This document shows positions 34,111-42,387 of a stretch of DNA of 64,000 nucleotides, in pieces (the stretch's first letter is position 1; each line of letters begins with the position of its first letter). Both the position numbers and the translations under genes were made by a program. The stretch is from Brachybacterium faecium DSM 4810 (GTDB lineage Bacteria > Actinomycetota > Actinomycetes > Actinomycetales > Dermabacteraceae), in NCBI GenBank assembly GCA_000023405.1, contig CP001643.1:2480001-2544000 (forward strand). Direction: 5' to 3'. The notes beneath the pieces were generated by a model. The model was not told the origin of the DNA. It searched no databases and saw only the letters and a program-made list of their open reading frames with translations.

Positions 34111-34437
34111 ATGCCCGAGGCATGGAGCAAGAAGCGTGAGCGCCAATACGAGCACATCAAGGACAGCCAGCTCGACAAGGGTTCCTCCGAGGACGAGGCG
34201 GAGGAGATCGCCGCCCGCACCGTGAACAAGACCCGCGCCCAGGAGGGCGAATCCGACGAGGCGAGCCGCACCTCGGTCGAGGACAAGTCGCCCTCGGAGC
34301 GCGGTGGCGAACGCTCGCATTCCGGGGCGGAGGGGCGCACCAAGGAGCAGCTCTACGAGGATGCGAAGCGCCAGGACGTGAAGGGCCGTTCGACGATGGA
34401 CAAGGACGAGCTCAAGGACGCCGTCGAGGACCGCTGA
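34111..34437 (+). CDS. Small hydrophilic protein with Rho_N/SAP-like C-terminus
   Basis: A 108-residue, highly charged soluble protein. The opening MPEAWSKKRERQYEHIKDSQ and ERTVNK-type segment AARTVNKTRA are found in actinobacterial proteins often labelled plasmid stabilisation protein, though no such role is shown. The last 30 residues (TKEQLYEDAKRQDVKGRSTM then DKDELKDAVEDR) look like a short Rho N-terminal or SAP-type helix-extended-helix. The ribosome site AGCAGGAGG precedes ATG 34111. A strong terminator follows. Confidence 0.7.
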   Translation: MPEAWSKKRERQYEHIKDSQLDKGSSEDEAEEIAARTVNKTRAQEGESDEASRTSVEDKSPSERGGERSHSGAEGRTKEQLYEDAKRQDVKGRSTMDKDELKDAVEDR

Positions 34438-34451
34438 GCCGGCCGGTTCTC

Positions 34452-34501
34452 GTGGCCGCGCCCCGTCCGCTCGCCTCCGCGAACGGGCGGGGCGCGGCCA
34501 C
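34452..34501 (+). terminator. Long GC-rich hairpin
   Basis: Arms of 18 bp (GTGGCCGCGCCCCGTCCG at 34452-34469 and its near-perfect complement ending at 34501) flank a 14-nt loop just after the gene at 34111. Confidence 0.8.
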
Positions 34502-34591
34502 CTGAGAGCGTGCGCTCCACGCCCCGGGTCGGCGGCCTGAGAGCTTGTGCACGGCGCCCCGCGAGATGGGGAGCGCGCGTGTAGACTCACC

Positions 34592-34704
34592 AGCGGCAAC
34601 GGGGGAGTATCCGCCACGCTGCGCACGTCATCACGGGGACTGACGATGGTCCTCCGGGCGCAGCGGCCCGTCAGGCAGTGCGACGGGTGGAGAGACCCGG
34701 GTCC
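34592..34704 (+). promoter_or_regulatory. yybP-ykoY (manganese) riboswitch upstream of TerC
   Basis: The leader contains GGGGGAGTATCCGCC near 34601, CGTCATCACGGGGACTGACG at about 34627-34646, and GGGTGGAGAGACCCG at about 34685-34699. These are blocks typical of the yybP-ykoY aptamer, where GGGGAGTA-like and GGAGAGACC-like loops form the Mn2+-binding pocket. TAGACT at 34582-34587 is a candidate -10 box. It sits directly before terC, the usual partner of this riboswitch, so expression should rise with Mn2+. Confidence 0.7.
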
Positions 34705-34731
34705 ATGACGCGACCCCGGAAAGTTGGAACA

Positions 34732-36129
34732 TTGACCGTCTCCCCCACCATCTGGATCCTGACCCTCGTCCTGATCCTCGGGCTCCTGGCCTTCGACTAC
34801 TTCTTCCACGTGCGCAAGGCGCACATCCCCACGATCGGCGAAGCCGCGCTGTGGACCGGGATCTACCAGGGCATCGCGCTCCTGTTCGGCATCTCGGTGT
34901 TCGTCTTCGGCGGCCCCACGATGGGCACCGAGTACTTCGCCGGCTGGATCACCGAGCTCGCCCTGTCGGTGGACAACCTCTTCGTCTTCCTCGTGATCCT
35001 GGGCGCCTTCGCGGTGCCGCGCGAGTTCCAGCAGAAGGTGCTGCTGTTCGGCATCGCGTTCGCGATCATCGCGCGCGGCAGCATGATCGCGCTCGGCGCG
35101 GTCGCGATCGAGCACCTGTCCTGGACGTTCTACTTCTTCGGCGCGATCCTGCTCTACACGGCGATCAAGATGCTGTGGGACGAGGTCCACGAGGACGGCG
35201 ACGAGGACGGCGAGGAGGAGAAGGACGGCCTGTTCGTCCGCGTGGTGCGCAAGTTCCTGCCCGCCTCGGAGGACTTCGACGGCGACCGCCTGTTCACCAT
35301 CGAGAACGGCAAGCGGGTCTTCACCCCGATGCTGCTGGTGATGATCGCGATCGGCGGCACGGACCTGCTCTTCGCGCTGGATTCGATCCCCGCGATCTTC
35401 GGCCTCACCCAGAACACCTACATCGTGTTCACCGCGACCGCCTTCTCGCTGCTGGGCCTGCGCCAGATGTTCTTCCTCATCGACGGGCTGCTGGACCGCC
35501 TGGTGTACCTCTCCTTCGGCCTGTCGATCATCCTCGCCTTCATCGGCGTGAAGCTCGTCTTCCACGCCCTGCACGAGAACGAGCTGGGCTTCATCAACGG
35601 CGGCGAGCCGGTGCTCGCGGTCCCCGAGATCACCACACAGGTCTCGCTGTCCGTCATCGTCGGGGTCCTGCTGCTGACGGTGCTCGTCTCGCTGCTGTCC
35701 CCGCGGGGCCGCGCACAGGCCGCGGTGGACAACGCGCACCGCGAGGCCCAGGCCTACATCGAGATGACCTACGGCAGCTTCGAGGAGAAGCGCGACACGA
35801 TGTACGAGCGCATGATCGCGCACGAGAAGATCGTCGAGAGCCTGCCGCCCCGGTTCCAGGACATGGTCGTGGAGGAGAAGAACGTGCGCGAGCTGCTCGC
35901 CGACGCGCACCGCATCCGCGACAAGCGCAGCGCCTTCAACGCGCACGGCGAGCGCTCCGACGAGCAGCCCGAGGGCCTGCAGGTCACCCGCCCGGACGGC
36001 ACTGTCGCGACCGACGCCAACGGCAACGTCATCACGGTCGTCAAGGAGCAGGAGATCCTCGCGGAGAAGGAGGCCAAGCACCGCGCCCGCGAACAGGCCC
36101 GCGCGGAGCACGCCGCCCGCAAGAGCTGA
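34732..36129 (+). CDS. terC: TerC family membrane protein, probable manganese exporter
   Basis: A 465-residue membrane protein with about nine helices. The segment AGWITELALSVDNLFVFLVI contains the acidic residues of TerC, and TDLLFALDSIPAIFGLTQNT repeats them in the second half. Residues beyond about 335 form a charged cytoplasmic extension (HREAQAYIEMTYGSFEEKRD onward), longer than in minimal TerC proteins. TTG 34732 is preferred (giving MTVSPTIWILTL) because the in-frame ATG 34705 lies at the edge of the riboswitch. Members linked to this riboswitch export Mn2+; that role is inferred here. Confidence 0.88.
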   Translation: MTVSPTIWILTLVLILGLLAFDYFFHVRKAHIPTIGEAALWTGIYQGIALLFGISVFVFGGPTMGTEYFAGWITELALSVDNLFVFLVILGAFAVPREFQQKVLLFGIAFAIIARGSMIALGAVAIEHLSWTFYFFGAILLYTAIKMLWDEVHEDGDEDGEEEKDGLFVRVVRKFLPASEDFDGDRLFTIENGKRVFTPMLLVMIAIGGTDLLFALDSIPAIFGLTQNTYIVFTATAFSLLGLRQMFFLIDGLLDRLVYLSFGLSIILAFIGVKLVFHALHENELGFINGGEPVLAVPEITTQVSLSVIVGVLLLTVLVSLLSPRGRAQAAVDNAHREAQAYIEMTYGSFEEKRDTMYERMIAHEKIVESLPPRFQDMVVEEKNVRELLADAHRIRDKRSAFNAHGERSDEQPEGLQVTRPDGTVATDANGNVITVVKEQEILAEKEAKHRAREQARAEHAARKS

Positions 36130-36174
36130 CCTCCACCCCTGGACAGGGGCCGGGCGGCGGAGGAGCATCGGGAC

Positions 36175-36711
36175 ATGGCCACTGTGAGGACGTGTCTCTG
36201 GTTCGACGGCGGTGTCGACGAGGCCGCCGATTTCTATGTCTCCCTGCTGCCCGGCTCGCGCGTGCTGGAGCGCATGCCGTACACCCCGGTGCCCGGCTCC
36301 CCCGCGGGCCCTCCCGCCGACGGGGGCTCGCTGGTCGTCGTCATCGAGCTCGCCGGCGCCCGGTACACCCTGCTCAACGGCGGGCCCCACTTCCCGCAGT
36401 CCGAGGCGGTCTCGATCGAGGTGCTGGTGGACTCGCAGGAGGAGGTGGACCGGCTCTGGGAGGCGATCGTCGCGAACGGGGGCGAGGAGTCCCAGTGCGG
36501 CTGGTGCCGGGATCGCTGGCGGGTGAGCTGGCAGATCGTGCCGCGCCGGCTGTACGAGCTGCTCGCCGAGTCCCCCGCGGTGGCGGCCGCCGCCACCGGT
36601 GAGATGTATCGACAGCGCAAGCTCGACGTGGCCCGCCTCGACGCAGCGGCCGAGGCGGCCCGCTCCGCCCACGCCCGCGATGGGGACCCCGAGCAGCCGC
36701 CGAGGAGCTGA
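36175..36711 (+). CDS. VOC/PhnB-like glyoxalase-fold protein
   Basis: A 178-residue protein with the PhnB-like fold. The opening TVRTCLWFDGGVDEAADFYV, the segment YTLLNGGPHFPQSEAVSIEV and GEESQCGWCRDRWRVSWQIV are typical of the 3-demethylubiquinone methyltransferase-like VOC subgroup. The C-terminal MYRQRKLDVARLDAA is also characteristic. The function is unknown. The stop is one base before the ATG of the macrolide phosphotransferase-like gene, so the two are probably co-transcribed. Confidence 0.88.
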   Translation: MATVRTCLWFDGGVDEAADFYVSLLPGSRVLERMPYTPVPGSPAGPPADGGSLVVVIELAGARYTLLNGGPHFPQSEAVSIEVLVDSQEEVDRLWEAIVANGGEESQCGWCRDRWRVSWQIVPRRLYELLAESPAVAAAATGEMYRQRKLDVARLDAAAEAARSAHARDGDPEQPPRS

Positions 36712-36712
36712 G

Positions 36713-37609
36713 ATGCCCGAGGACCTGGACGCACTGCTGGACCTCGCCGCCCGTCACGGCCTCGACCTCGACGGCGGCACGCTGCGCACCGAGGAGATCG
36801 GGCTGGACTTCCGGGTCGCATTCGCCCGCGCGCACGACGGCGGCGACTGGGTGCTGCGCCTCCCCCGCCGGCCCGACGTGCTCGAGCGCGCCGCGGTCGA
36901 GGGCCGGCTGCTGGCGATGCTCGCCCCGCACCTCGATGTCGCGGTGCCGGACTGGCGCATCAGCACCTCCGAGCTGATCGCCTACCCGCTGCTGCCGGGC
37001 AGTCCGGGGCTCACCGTCGCTGCGGACGGCGAGGTCTCCTGGCACGTCGACATGGCCTCGACCGTCTACGCCCGCTCCCTCGGGAGCGTGGTCGCGCAGC
37101 TGCATGCCGTGGATGCCGAGGCGGCCGCCGCCACCGGCATCGAGGTGCGCTCCCCCGCACAGGTGCGCGGGGCGTGGCGGCAGGACCTCGCACGCGTGGG
37201 CGCGGAGTTCGAGATCGCCCCGGCGCTGCGGGAGCGCTGGGAGGCCTGGCTCGCGGACGACGGCTGCTGGCCCGGGCACAGCGTGCTCACCCATGGCGAG
37301 CTCTATCCGGCCCACACCCTCGTCGAGGACGAGCGGATCACGGCAGTGCTCGACTGGACCACCGCCGCGGTGGGCGATCCCGCCAAGGACCTCATGTTCC
37401 ACCAGGTCAGCGCCCCGTCGGCGATCTTCGAGGTGGCGCTGCAGGCGTACGCCGAGGGCGGCGGCCGCCCCTGGCCGGGGCTGGCACGGCACTGCACCGA
37501 GATGTTCTCCGCCGCGCCGCTGGGCTACGGGCTGTACGCGCTGGCCACCGGGGAGGCCGCTCATCGGGAGGCCGCCGCCGCGGCGCTGAACCCGCCCGAG
37601 GAGCGCTGA
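36713..37609 (+). CDS. Macrolide 2'-phosphotransferase-like kinase (Mph family)
   Basis: A 298-residue aminoglycoside/macrolide kinase fold. VLRLPRRPDVLERAAVEGRL carries the ATP-site region and SELIAYPLLPGSPG is typical of Mph enzymes. The catalytic loop is LTHGELYPAHTLV, and AVLDWTTAAVGDPAKDLMFH holds the Mg-binding Asp. The loop has Glu (HGEL) where Mph(A) has Asp (HGDL). Mph enzymes inactivate macrolides by GTP-dependent phosphorylation, and chromosomal Mph enzymes are known from Brachybacterium. Activity of this one is not shown. The ribosome site AGGAG lies inside the preceding gene. Confidence 0.8.
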   Translation: MPEDLDALLDLAARHGLDLDGGTLRTEEIGLDFRVAFARAHDGGDWVLRLPRRPDVLERAAVEGRLLAMLAPHLDVAVPDWRISTSELIAYPLLPGSPGLTVAADGEVSWHVDMASTVYARSLGSVVAQLHAVDAEAAAATGIEVRSPAQVRGAWRQDLARVGAEFEIAPALRERWEAWLADDGCWPGHSVLTHGELYPAHTLVEDERITAVLDWTTAAVGDPAKDLMFHQVSAPSAIFEVALQAYAEGGGRPWPGLARHCTEMFSAAPLGYGLYALATGEAAHREAAAAALNPPEER

Positions 37610-37895
37610 GCCGCTCGGCTCCTGCCCCTCCCGTGCCGGCCGGGCGGCGTGACGCGCCCGACACGGCGGAGGTCATGTCACACCCGTCCTCCCGACCGTG
37701 CCTGCACGTCCCGTCGTTCCTGGTGACAGCGCCGGTGCGGAGGAGCGCACGTGCCATCCCCGCGGAGAGGGACGGTCAAATCTCCGTCATCCCCGCGAAG
37801 AATGCTTGCGTCCGCGGGGAGGGGTGCCCCTACCGTGGCCGACGTTCGACACCGCGAGAGCCGCGGCCCTGCGAGAGATGCGAGAGGACGTGTCC

Positions 37896-38882
37896 ATGTC
37901 CAAGCACAGCACGCACGCCACCAGAACCCTGAAGACCTCCCCCCTGCGCCGCGGCCTGGCCCGCACCGCCGTCACCCTCGCCGGCGGCGCGGTCGTCGCG
38001 ACCGGCATGATCGCCACCGGCACCGCCGCGAACGCGGCCGGCGGCTGGGACGAGGTCGCCGCCTGCGAGTCCGGCGGCGACTGGTCGATCAACACCGGCA
38101 ACGGCTACTACGGCGGCCTGCAGTTCTCGCAGCAGACCTGGGAGGGCTACGGCGGCACGCAGTACGCGGCCACCGCCGACCAGGCCTCCAAGAGCCAGCA
38201 GATCGCGATCGGCGAGAAGGTCCTGGCCGGCCAGGGCGCGGGTGCCTGGCCGACCTGCGGCACGGCCCTCAGCGGCGGTGCCGATACCGGCAGCGCCCCC
38301 TCCGCCGAGGAGCGGGCTCCCGAGCAGGAGGCCCCCGAGCAGGAGGCTCCCCAGCAGGAGCAGGAGTCCACCGAGAGCCGCGAGTCGGAGCAGAAGGCCG
38401 ATCGCTCGAGCGAGCGCGAGAACAGCGAGCCGCAGGGCGACTGGAGCTGCGACGGCGACGGCATCCCGAACAACTGCGACGAGAACGGCTTCACCAAGGA
38501 GACCGAGGAGAAGCAGGAGCCGGCCGAGCAGCCCGCTCCCGAGAAGCAGCAGAGCGCCCCGGCCCCGGAGCAGTCCTCCGGCTCGGAGGGCTCGCGCGCC
38601 ACCGGTGACCTGTCCGTGGCCGGCACCCTCGAGGTGGACGGCGTGATGGGTCCGAAGACGGTCAGCGCCCTCCAGGACTGGCTGGGCGTGGAGCAGACCG
38701 GCGAGATGAACGAGGAGACCACCCTCGCGCTCCAGGGCTGGGCCAACACCGGCCAGGACGGCGAGATCGGCGAGGACACCGTCGCCGGCCTCCAGCACGA
38801 GGTCGGTGCCGCCCAGAACGGCTCCGACGAGATCGACGAGGACACCGTGGAGGTCCTGCAGAGCTTCCTCAACCTCTACTGA
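37896..38882 (+). CDS. Resuscitation-promoting factor-type secreted muralytic protein
   Basis: A 328-residue secreted protein. A long signal peptide ends near TAANA (about residue 47). The Rpf/transglycosylase-like domain (48-125) begins GGWDEVAACESGGDWSINTG, with the catalytic Glu58 in CESGG. A Glu/Gln-rich linker with PEQEA repeats (about 135-230) holds a short CDGDGIPNNCDENG Ca-binding-like segment. The C-terminal part (about 240-328) has three repeats of the form TVSALQDWLGVEQ, resembling a peptidoglycan-binding module. Rpf proteins cleave peptidoglycan and help dormant cells regrow. ATG 37896 follows GAGAGGA. Confidence 0.85.
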   Translation: MSKHSTHATRTLKTSPLRRGLARTAVTLAGGAVVATGMIATGTAANAAGGWDEVAACESGGDWSINTGNGYYGGLQFSQQTWEGYGGTQYAATADQASKSQQIAIGEKVLAGQGAGAWPTCGTALSGGADTGSAPSAEERAPEQEAPEQEAPQQEQESTESRESEQKADRSSERENSEPQGDWSCDGDGIPNNCDENGFTKETEEKQEPAEQPAPEKQQSAPAPEQSSGSEGSRATGDLSVAGTLEVDGVMGPKTVSALQDWLGVEQTGEMNEETTLALQGWANTGQDGEIGEDTVAGLQHEVGAAQNGSDEIDEDTVEVLQSFLNLY

Positions 38883-38937
38883 TCCCTTCCGACGGCCCCG
38901 CACGGGCTGTCGCAGCGCGGCCTCGCCGCACTCTCCC

Positions 38938-38974
38938 GGACGGCCGGGCCACCCCCGCGGTGGCCCGGCCGTCC
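38938..38974 (+). terminator. Terminator after the Rpf gene
   Basis: A perfect 16-bp inverted repeat (38938-38953 and 38959-38974) with a 5-nt loop, starting 55 nt after the stop codon. Confidence 0.85.
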
Positions 38975-39022
38975 GTCGTCGTGCCCCCGACCCCAAGCGG
39001 CAACTCGTGGCAATTCTGCGGA

Positions 39023-39109
39023 TTGCGCGCAAGAATGCCCGCGAGTGACACAGCTCTCTTCTTGGGCGGAACGTCGAGTCCGCAGGTGAGAGCCGCGTTA
39101 CTGCGCAGT
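39023..39109 (+). promoter_or_regulatory. Gene-free leader of the sugar transporter with two palindromes
   Basis: The region 38975-39303 has no gene. TTGCGCGCAA (39023-39032) is a perfect palindrome of the kind bound by LacI-family regulators, and ACTGCGCAGT (39100-39109) is a second perfect palindrome. Both lie 195-280 nt before the ATG of the GPH transporter. No LacI-type gene is in the window, so any regulator acts from elsewhere. Confidence 0.35.
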
Positions 39110-39689
39110 GAACATCGGGCAGTCCGGCCACCCCTCCTGCAACTCCCGGCAACAACGGCCACCCCTCGCCGCTCCTCGCCAGACTCTCGTCACTCGCCGC
39201 GAGGACACCATCCCGAGGGGCGAGAACAGCGATCAGAGCCACCCGCGACGCCGGTCGCGCGGTCGCTCTCGCGTCTCAAGGATGAGCCGGAAGGAGCACG
39301 ACGATGAGCATCCAGAACACGCCGACCCCCGTGGTGGGGAGGGCCTCCGCGCGGACGGGCGGGACGGGCATCAGGCCCTTCAGCGTCCGCGACAAGATCG
39401 GTTACATGTTCGGTGACTTCGGGAACGATTTCACGTTCATGCTGCAGTCCACGTTCTTCCTGATCTTCTACACGAACGTGATGGGCATCAGCGCCGCGCA
39501 CGTGGGCACGCTGCTGTTCGCCGCCCGCATCCTGGATGCGTTCACCGACGTCGGCGCCGGCCGCCTCATCGACACCATGGCGCCGGGCCGCAGCGGCCGG
39601 TTCAAGCCGTGGCTGCTGCGCATCTGCGTGCCCGTCGCCGTCGCGGCCTTCCTGATGTTCTCCCCGTTCCTGCAGGACAGCGGTTATGG

Positions 39690-41125
39690 GGCTCATCGCA
39701 GATGAGGGTGTAGCAAGGGCCTGAATCCTCCAGTGTCCAGCAGGGCGCGGGTGATGTAGTTGGTCAGGTTCCGGAACCCCAGAGCGGTGCCGCGCAGATG
39801 CTCGAGCCGGCCGTTGATCGCCTCAGTGGGCCCATTGGAGGTGCCGGGGCGGTCGAAGTAGGCCAGGATGTCGACCGCCCGGCGATTCAGCGTCCGGCCC
39901 AGCTTCTTCAGCTCGACCAGCTTGGCCGGGACCCCGCGCCGCAGCGAGTCGATCACCTCTGTCAGCATCTGCTTGCCGGCGGGCTTGGAGCCGCACCGGT
40001 AGGCGGCGACGACCTTCTGATACACACTCCAGGTGGCCTCGAGTTCGACATGCTCATCAGAACCGAAGACTCGATCGAGCTTGGACCCCTGGCCCGGGGT
40101 GAGCAGATCGACCCCGGTGCGCAGCGTCTTCCGCGCCCCATAGAGCGGATCACCCGATCGCCCCCGGCGCCCGGTGGTCTCACGCTGGATGCGCTGCCGG
40201 GCCTGGTCCAACGCGTCGCCGGCCAGCGCGACGACATGAAATGGGTCCATCACTGCGGTGGCCTCGGGCAGCTCTTCTGCTGCGGCAGTCTTGAACCCGG
40301 TGAACCCGTCCATGGCGACCACCTCGACCCCGGCGCGGAAGTCCTCGCTCTGGGTCCCGAGCCAGGTGGCGAACACGGCCTTGGAGCGTCCTTCGACCAT
40401 GTCCAGCAACCGCGCTGGACCGGTTCCATCGCGAACCGGGGTCAGATCGATGATCACGGTCACGTAGCGGGATCCGCGGCCGGTGTGGCGCCAGCAGTGC
40501 TCATCGACCCCGATCACCGCGACCCCATCGAACCGGCGAGGATCCTCGAGGAGTAGCTGCCGGCCCGCTGCGAGGACGGCATCGTTGACGGTATGCCATG
40601 AGCAGTCCAGCCCGGCGGCGAGGCGAGCGATCGACATCCTGTCGATGACCACGGACTTCAGCGCCCAGAGCACCGCGTGCCGGGAGAGCTTCGCCCGCGG
40701 GGCCGCGGCATCGGTGGTGTCCTGGCGCCAGACCCGCAGGCAGTCTGGGCACCGGTACCGGCGGACTCGGATCCAGAGCTGGGTGGGCCGCCACCCCAAG
40801 GGGACGTGGGCCAATTTCCGCAGCACCGTGCCCTTCGGGATGCCTTCGCCGCCGCAGGAGCGGCACCAGGGATCATCCTCACGGACTCGGCACTGAAGCA
40901 CTGCTCTCTCAGGTTCGAGGTGCTGGCCGGTGACGGTCAGGCCGAGCGCGTCGACCATGCAGAAGGTGTCGAGATCCGGGGCGGTGAACGTAGGCTGGGA
41001 CATGTCGAGGTCTTTCGGATGGGCTGTGTGGTAACTCCCATCGTCGGAAGGCCTCGACCTCTATCCAGACACCGCCACGCCCAGACCACTGGGACCTGTC
41101 TCTACACCCTCATCTGCGAAGAGCC
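39690..41125. mobile_element. ISL3-family insertion sequence, second type, copy B (intact)
   Basis: A 1436-bp element bounded by 24-bp imperfect terminal inverted repeats (39690-39713 and 41102-41125) and by a perfect 8-bp target duplication GGTTATGG at 39682-39689 and 41126-41133. An 8-bp duplication is the rule for ISL3 elements. The transposase on the minus strand is complete. The unaltered duplication and intact gene indicate a recent insertion. Confidence 0.97.
39693..41003 (-). CDS. ISL3 family transposase (second type, copy B)
   Basis: A 436-residue complete transposase. The N-terminal zinc module is WCRSCGGEGIPKGT with VRRYRCPDCLRVW. A helix-turn-helix region (LSRHAVLWALKSVVIDRMSI) precedes the DDE core with VIGVDEHCW, VAMDGFTGFKTAAAEE and VMDPFHVVALAGDALDQARQ, ending SNGPTEAINGRLEHLRGTAL with the likely catalytic Glu. 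The stop codon lies within the terminal repeat. ATG 41003 follows GAAAGACC. It is homologous to, but clearly diverged from, the frameshifted transposase at 6016. Confidence 0.95.
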   Translation of the reverse strand: MSQPTFTAPDLDTFCMVDALGLTVTGQHLEPERAVLQCRVREDDPWCRSCGGEGIPKGTVLRKLAHVPLGWRPTQLWIRVRRYRCPDCLRVWRQDTTDAAAPRAKLSRHAVLWALKSVVIDRMSIARLAAGLDCSWHTVNDAVLAAGRQLLLEDPRRFDGVAVIGVDEHCWRHTGRGSRYVTVIIDLTPVRDGTGPARLLDMVEGRSKAVFATWLGTQSEDFRAGVEVVAMDGFTGFKTAAAEELPEATAVMDPFHVVALAGDALDQARQRIQRETTGRRGRSGDPLYGARKTLRTGVDLLTPGQGSKLDRVFGSDEHVELEATWSVYQKVVAAYRCGSKPAGKQMLTEVIDSLRRGVPAKLVELKKLGRTLNRRAVDILAYFDRPGTSNGPTEAINGRLEHLRGTALGFRNLTNYITRALLDTGGFRPLLHPHLR

Positions 41126-42212
41126 GGTTATGGCGCGCGCCTGGCGTGGATGATCGTCACCTACGTGCTGTGGGGATCGGTGTTCTACACGCTGATCAAC
41201 ATCCCCTACGGCTCGATGGCCTCGGTGATCTCCCGCAAGCCCGGCGAGCGCGCCTCGTTGTCCGTGTTCCGCTCCCTCGGTGCGACGCTCGCCAATCTCG
41301 GCATCTCCGTGATCCTCCCGCTCATCGTCTTCGTCCAGATCGACGGCCATTCCGAGCTCTCCGGCAGCCGCACGATGTGGGCGGCCGCCGCCTGCGGGAT
41401 CCTCGCGATCCTCTGCTATCTGCTGTGTTACGCGAATGTCGAGGAGCGGGTGGCGACCCCGCAGAAGCCGAAGCACGAGCGTCAGAGCTTCGGCGCCATG
41501 CTGGGCACCCTCGCCACCAACCGAGCCCTCACCGGCCTGATCACCGCCTCGCTGTTCATGCTCATCGCCCTCATGCTGCTCAGCGGCATGATGCCCTACG
41601 TGCTCAACGAGTACTTCAACAACGGCCAGCTGCTCAGCGCCGTGAACTTCGTGGGCCTCGCCCCGACCCTGCTGCTGGTGCCCTTCGCCTCGAAGCTCGC
41701 CAAGACCTTCGGCAAGAAGGAGGTGGGGCCACGGGCATGGCCCTGGCGATGCTCGCGGCTCTGCTGCTGTTCGCCGTCCGCACCGACAGCCCGTACGTCT
41801 TCATGGCCGGCTACGCGCTCATCCAGACCGGCGTCGCCTGCGTGAACGTCCTGATCTGGGCGTTCATCACCGACGTGATCGACTTCCAGGAGGTCCGCAC
41901 GGGAGAGCGCAACGACGCCACCATCTACGGGATGTACTCCTGGGCCCGCAAGCTCGGCCAGGCCGTCGCCGGCGGCATGACCGGCTGGGCGCTCGGCGCG
42001 ATCGGCTACCGGTCCGGCGGCGGCCGGCAGGACGAGTCGGTGCTCGAGGGCGTCTACTCGGTCGCGACCCTGCTGCCGGGCCTCATCCTCATCGTCGGGG
42101 TGCTGGCGCTGGTGTTCTGGTACCCGCTGTCGAAGAAGCGGGTCGAGAAGAACGCGGAGATCCTCGAGGAGCGCCACGCGGCCGAGGACTCCCAGGACGC
42201 ATGAGACCCGAT

Positions 42213-42244
42213 CGTCGGCGCTGCCGCGACCGGAAGCGCCGACG
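42213..42244 (+). terminator. Hairpin after the GPH transporter
   Basis: A perfect 10-bp inverted repeat (CGTCGGCGCT at 42213-42222 and its complement at 42235-42244) follows the stop codon by 8 nt. Confidence 0.6.
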
Positions 42245-42387
42245 AGGGTAGGGTCAGGAGGGATACCGCTTGCCCGACGCGTCGGCGTCCCGGAAGGGCA
42301 CCGCGTGGGCGCTGTCGGCCCTCCCCCACCTCCCCACCGTCCGCGCGCCGAGACCGGCCGCGACCCCCATCCCAGAACGGAGACACC

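Larger units (their letters stand above)
39304..42204 (+). pseudogene. GPH-family sugar:cation symporter, split by an insertion sequence and frameshifted
   Basis: The 5' part (39304-39689) encodes KIGYMFGDFGNDFTFMLQST and FKPWLLRICVPV, typical of MelB/UidB-like symporters. After the IS the frame resumes at 41126 as GYGARLAWMIVTYVLWGSVF and continues with INIPYGSMASVISRKPGERA, so precise excision would restore the gene. A second lesion lies at about 41727: the frame shifts at GTGGGGCCACGG, where one more G restores GKKEVGATGMALAML. The 3' part carries WAFITDVIDFQEVRTGERND and ends at 42204. The intact protein would be about 480 residues with 12 helices. It would have fed the two catabolic genes that follow. 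Confidence 0.92.

Noticed and set aside
37610..37895. c-di-AMP (ydaO-type) riboswitch before the Rpf gene
   Set aside because: Such switches are known before rpf genes in actinobacteria, but the conserved blocks could not be found in this leader.
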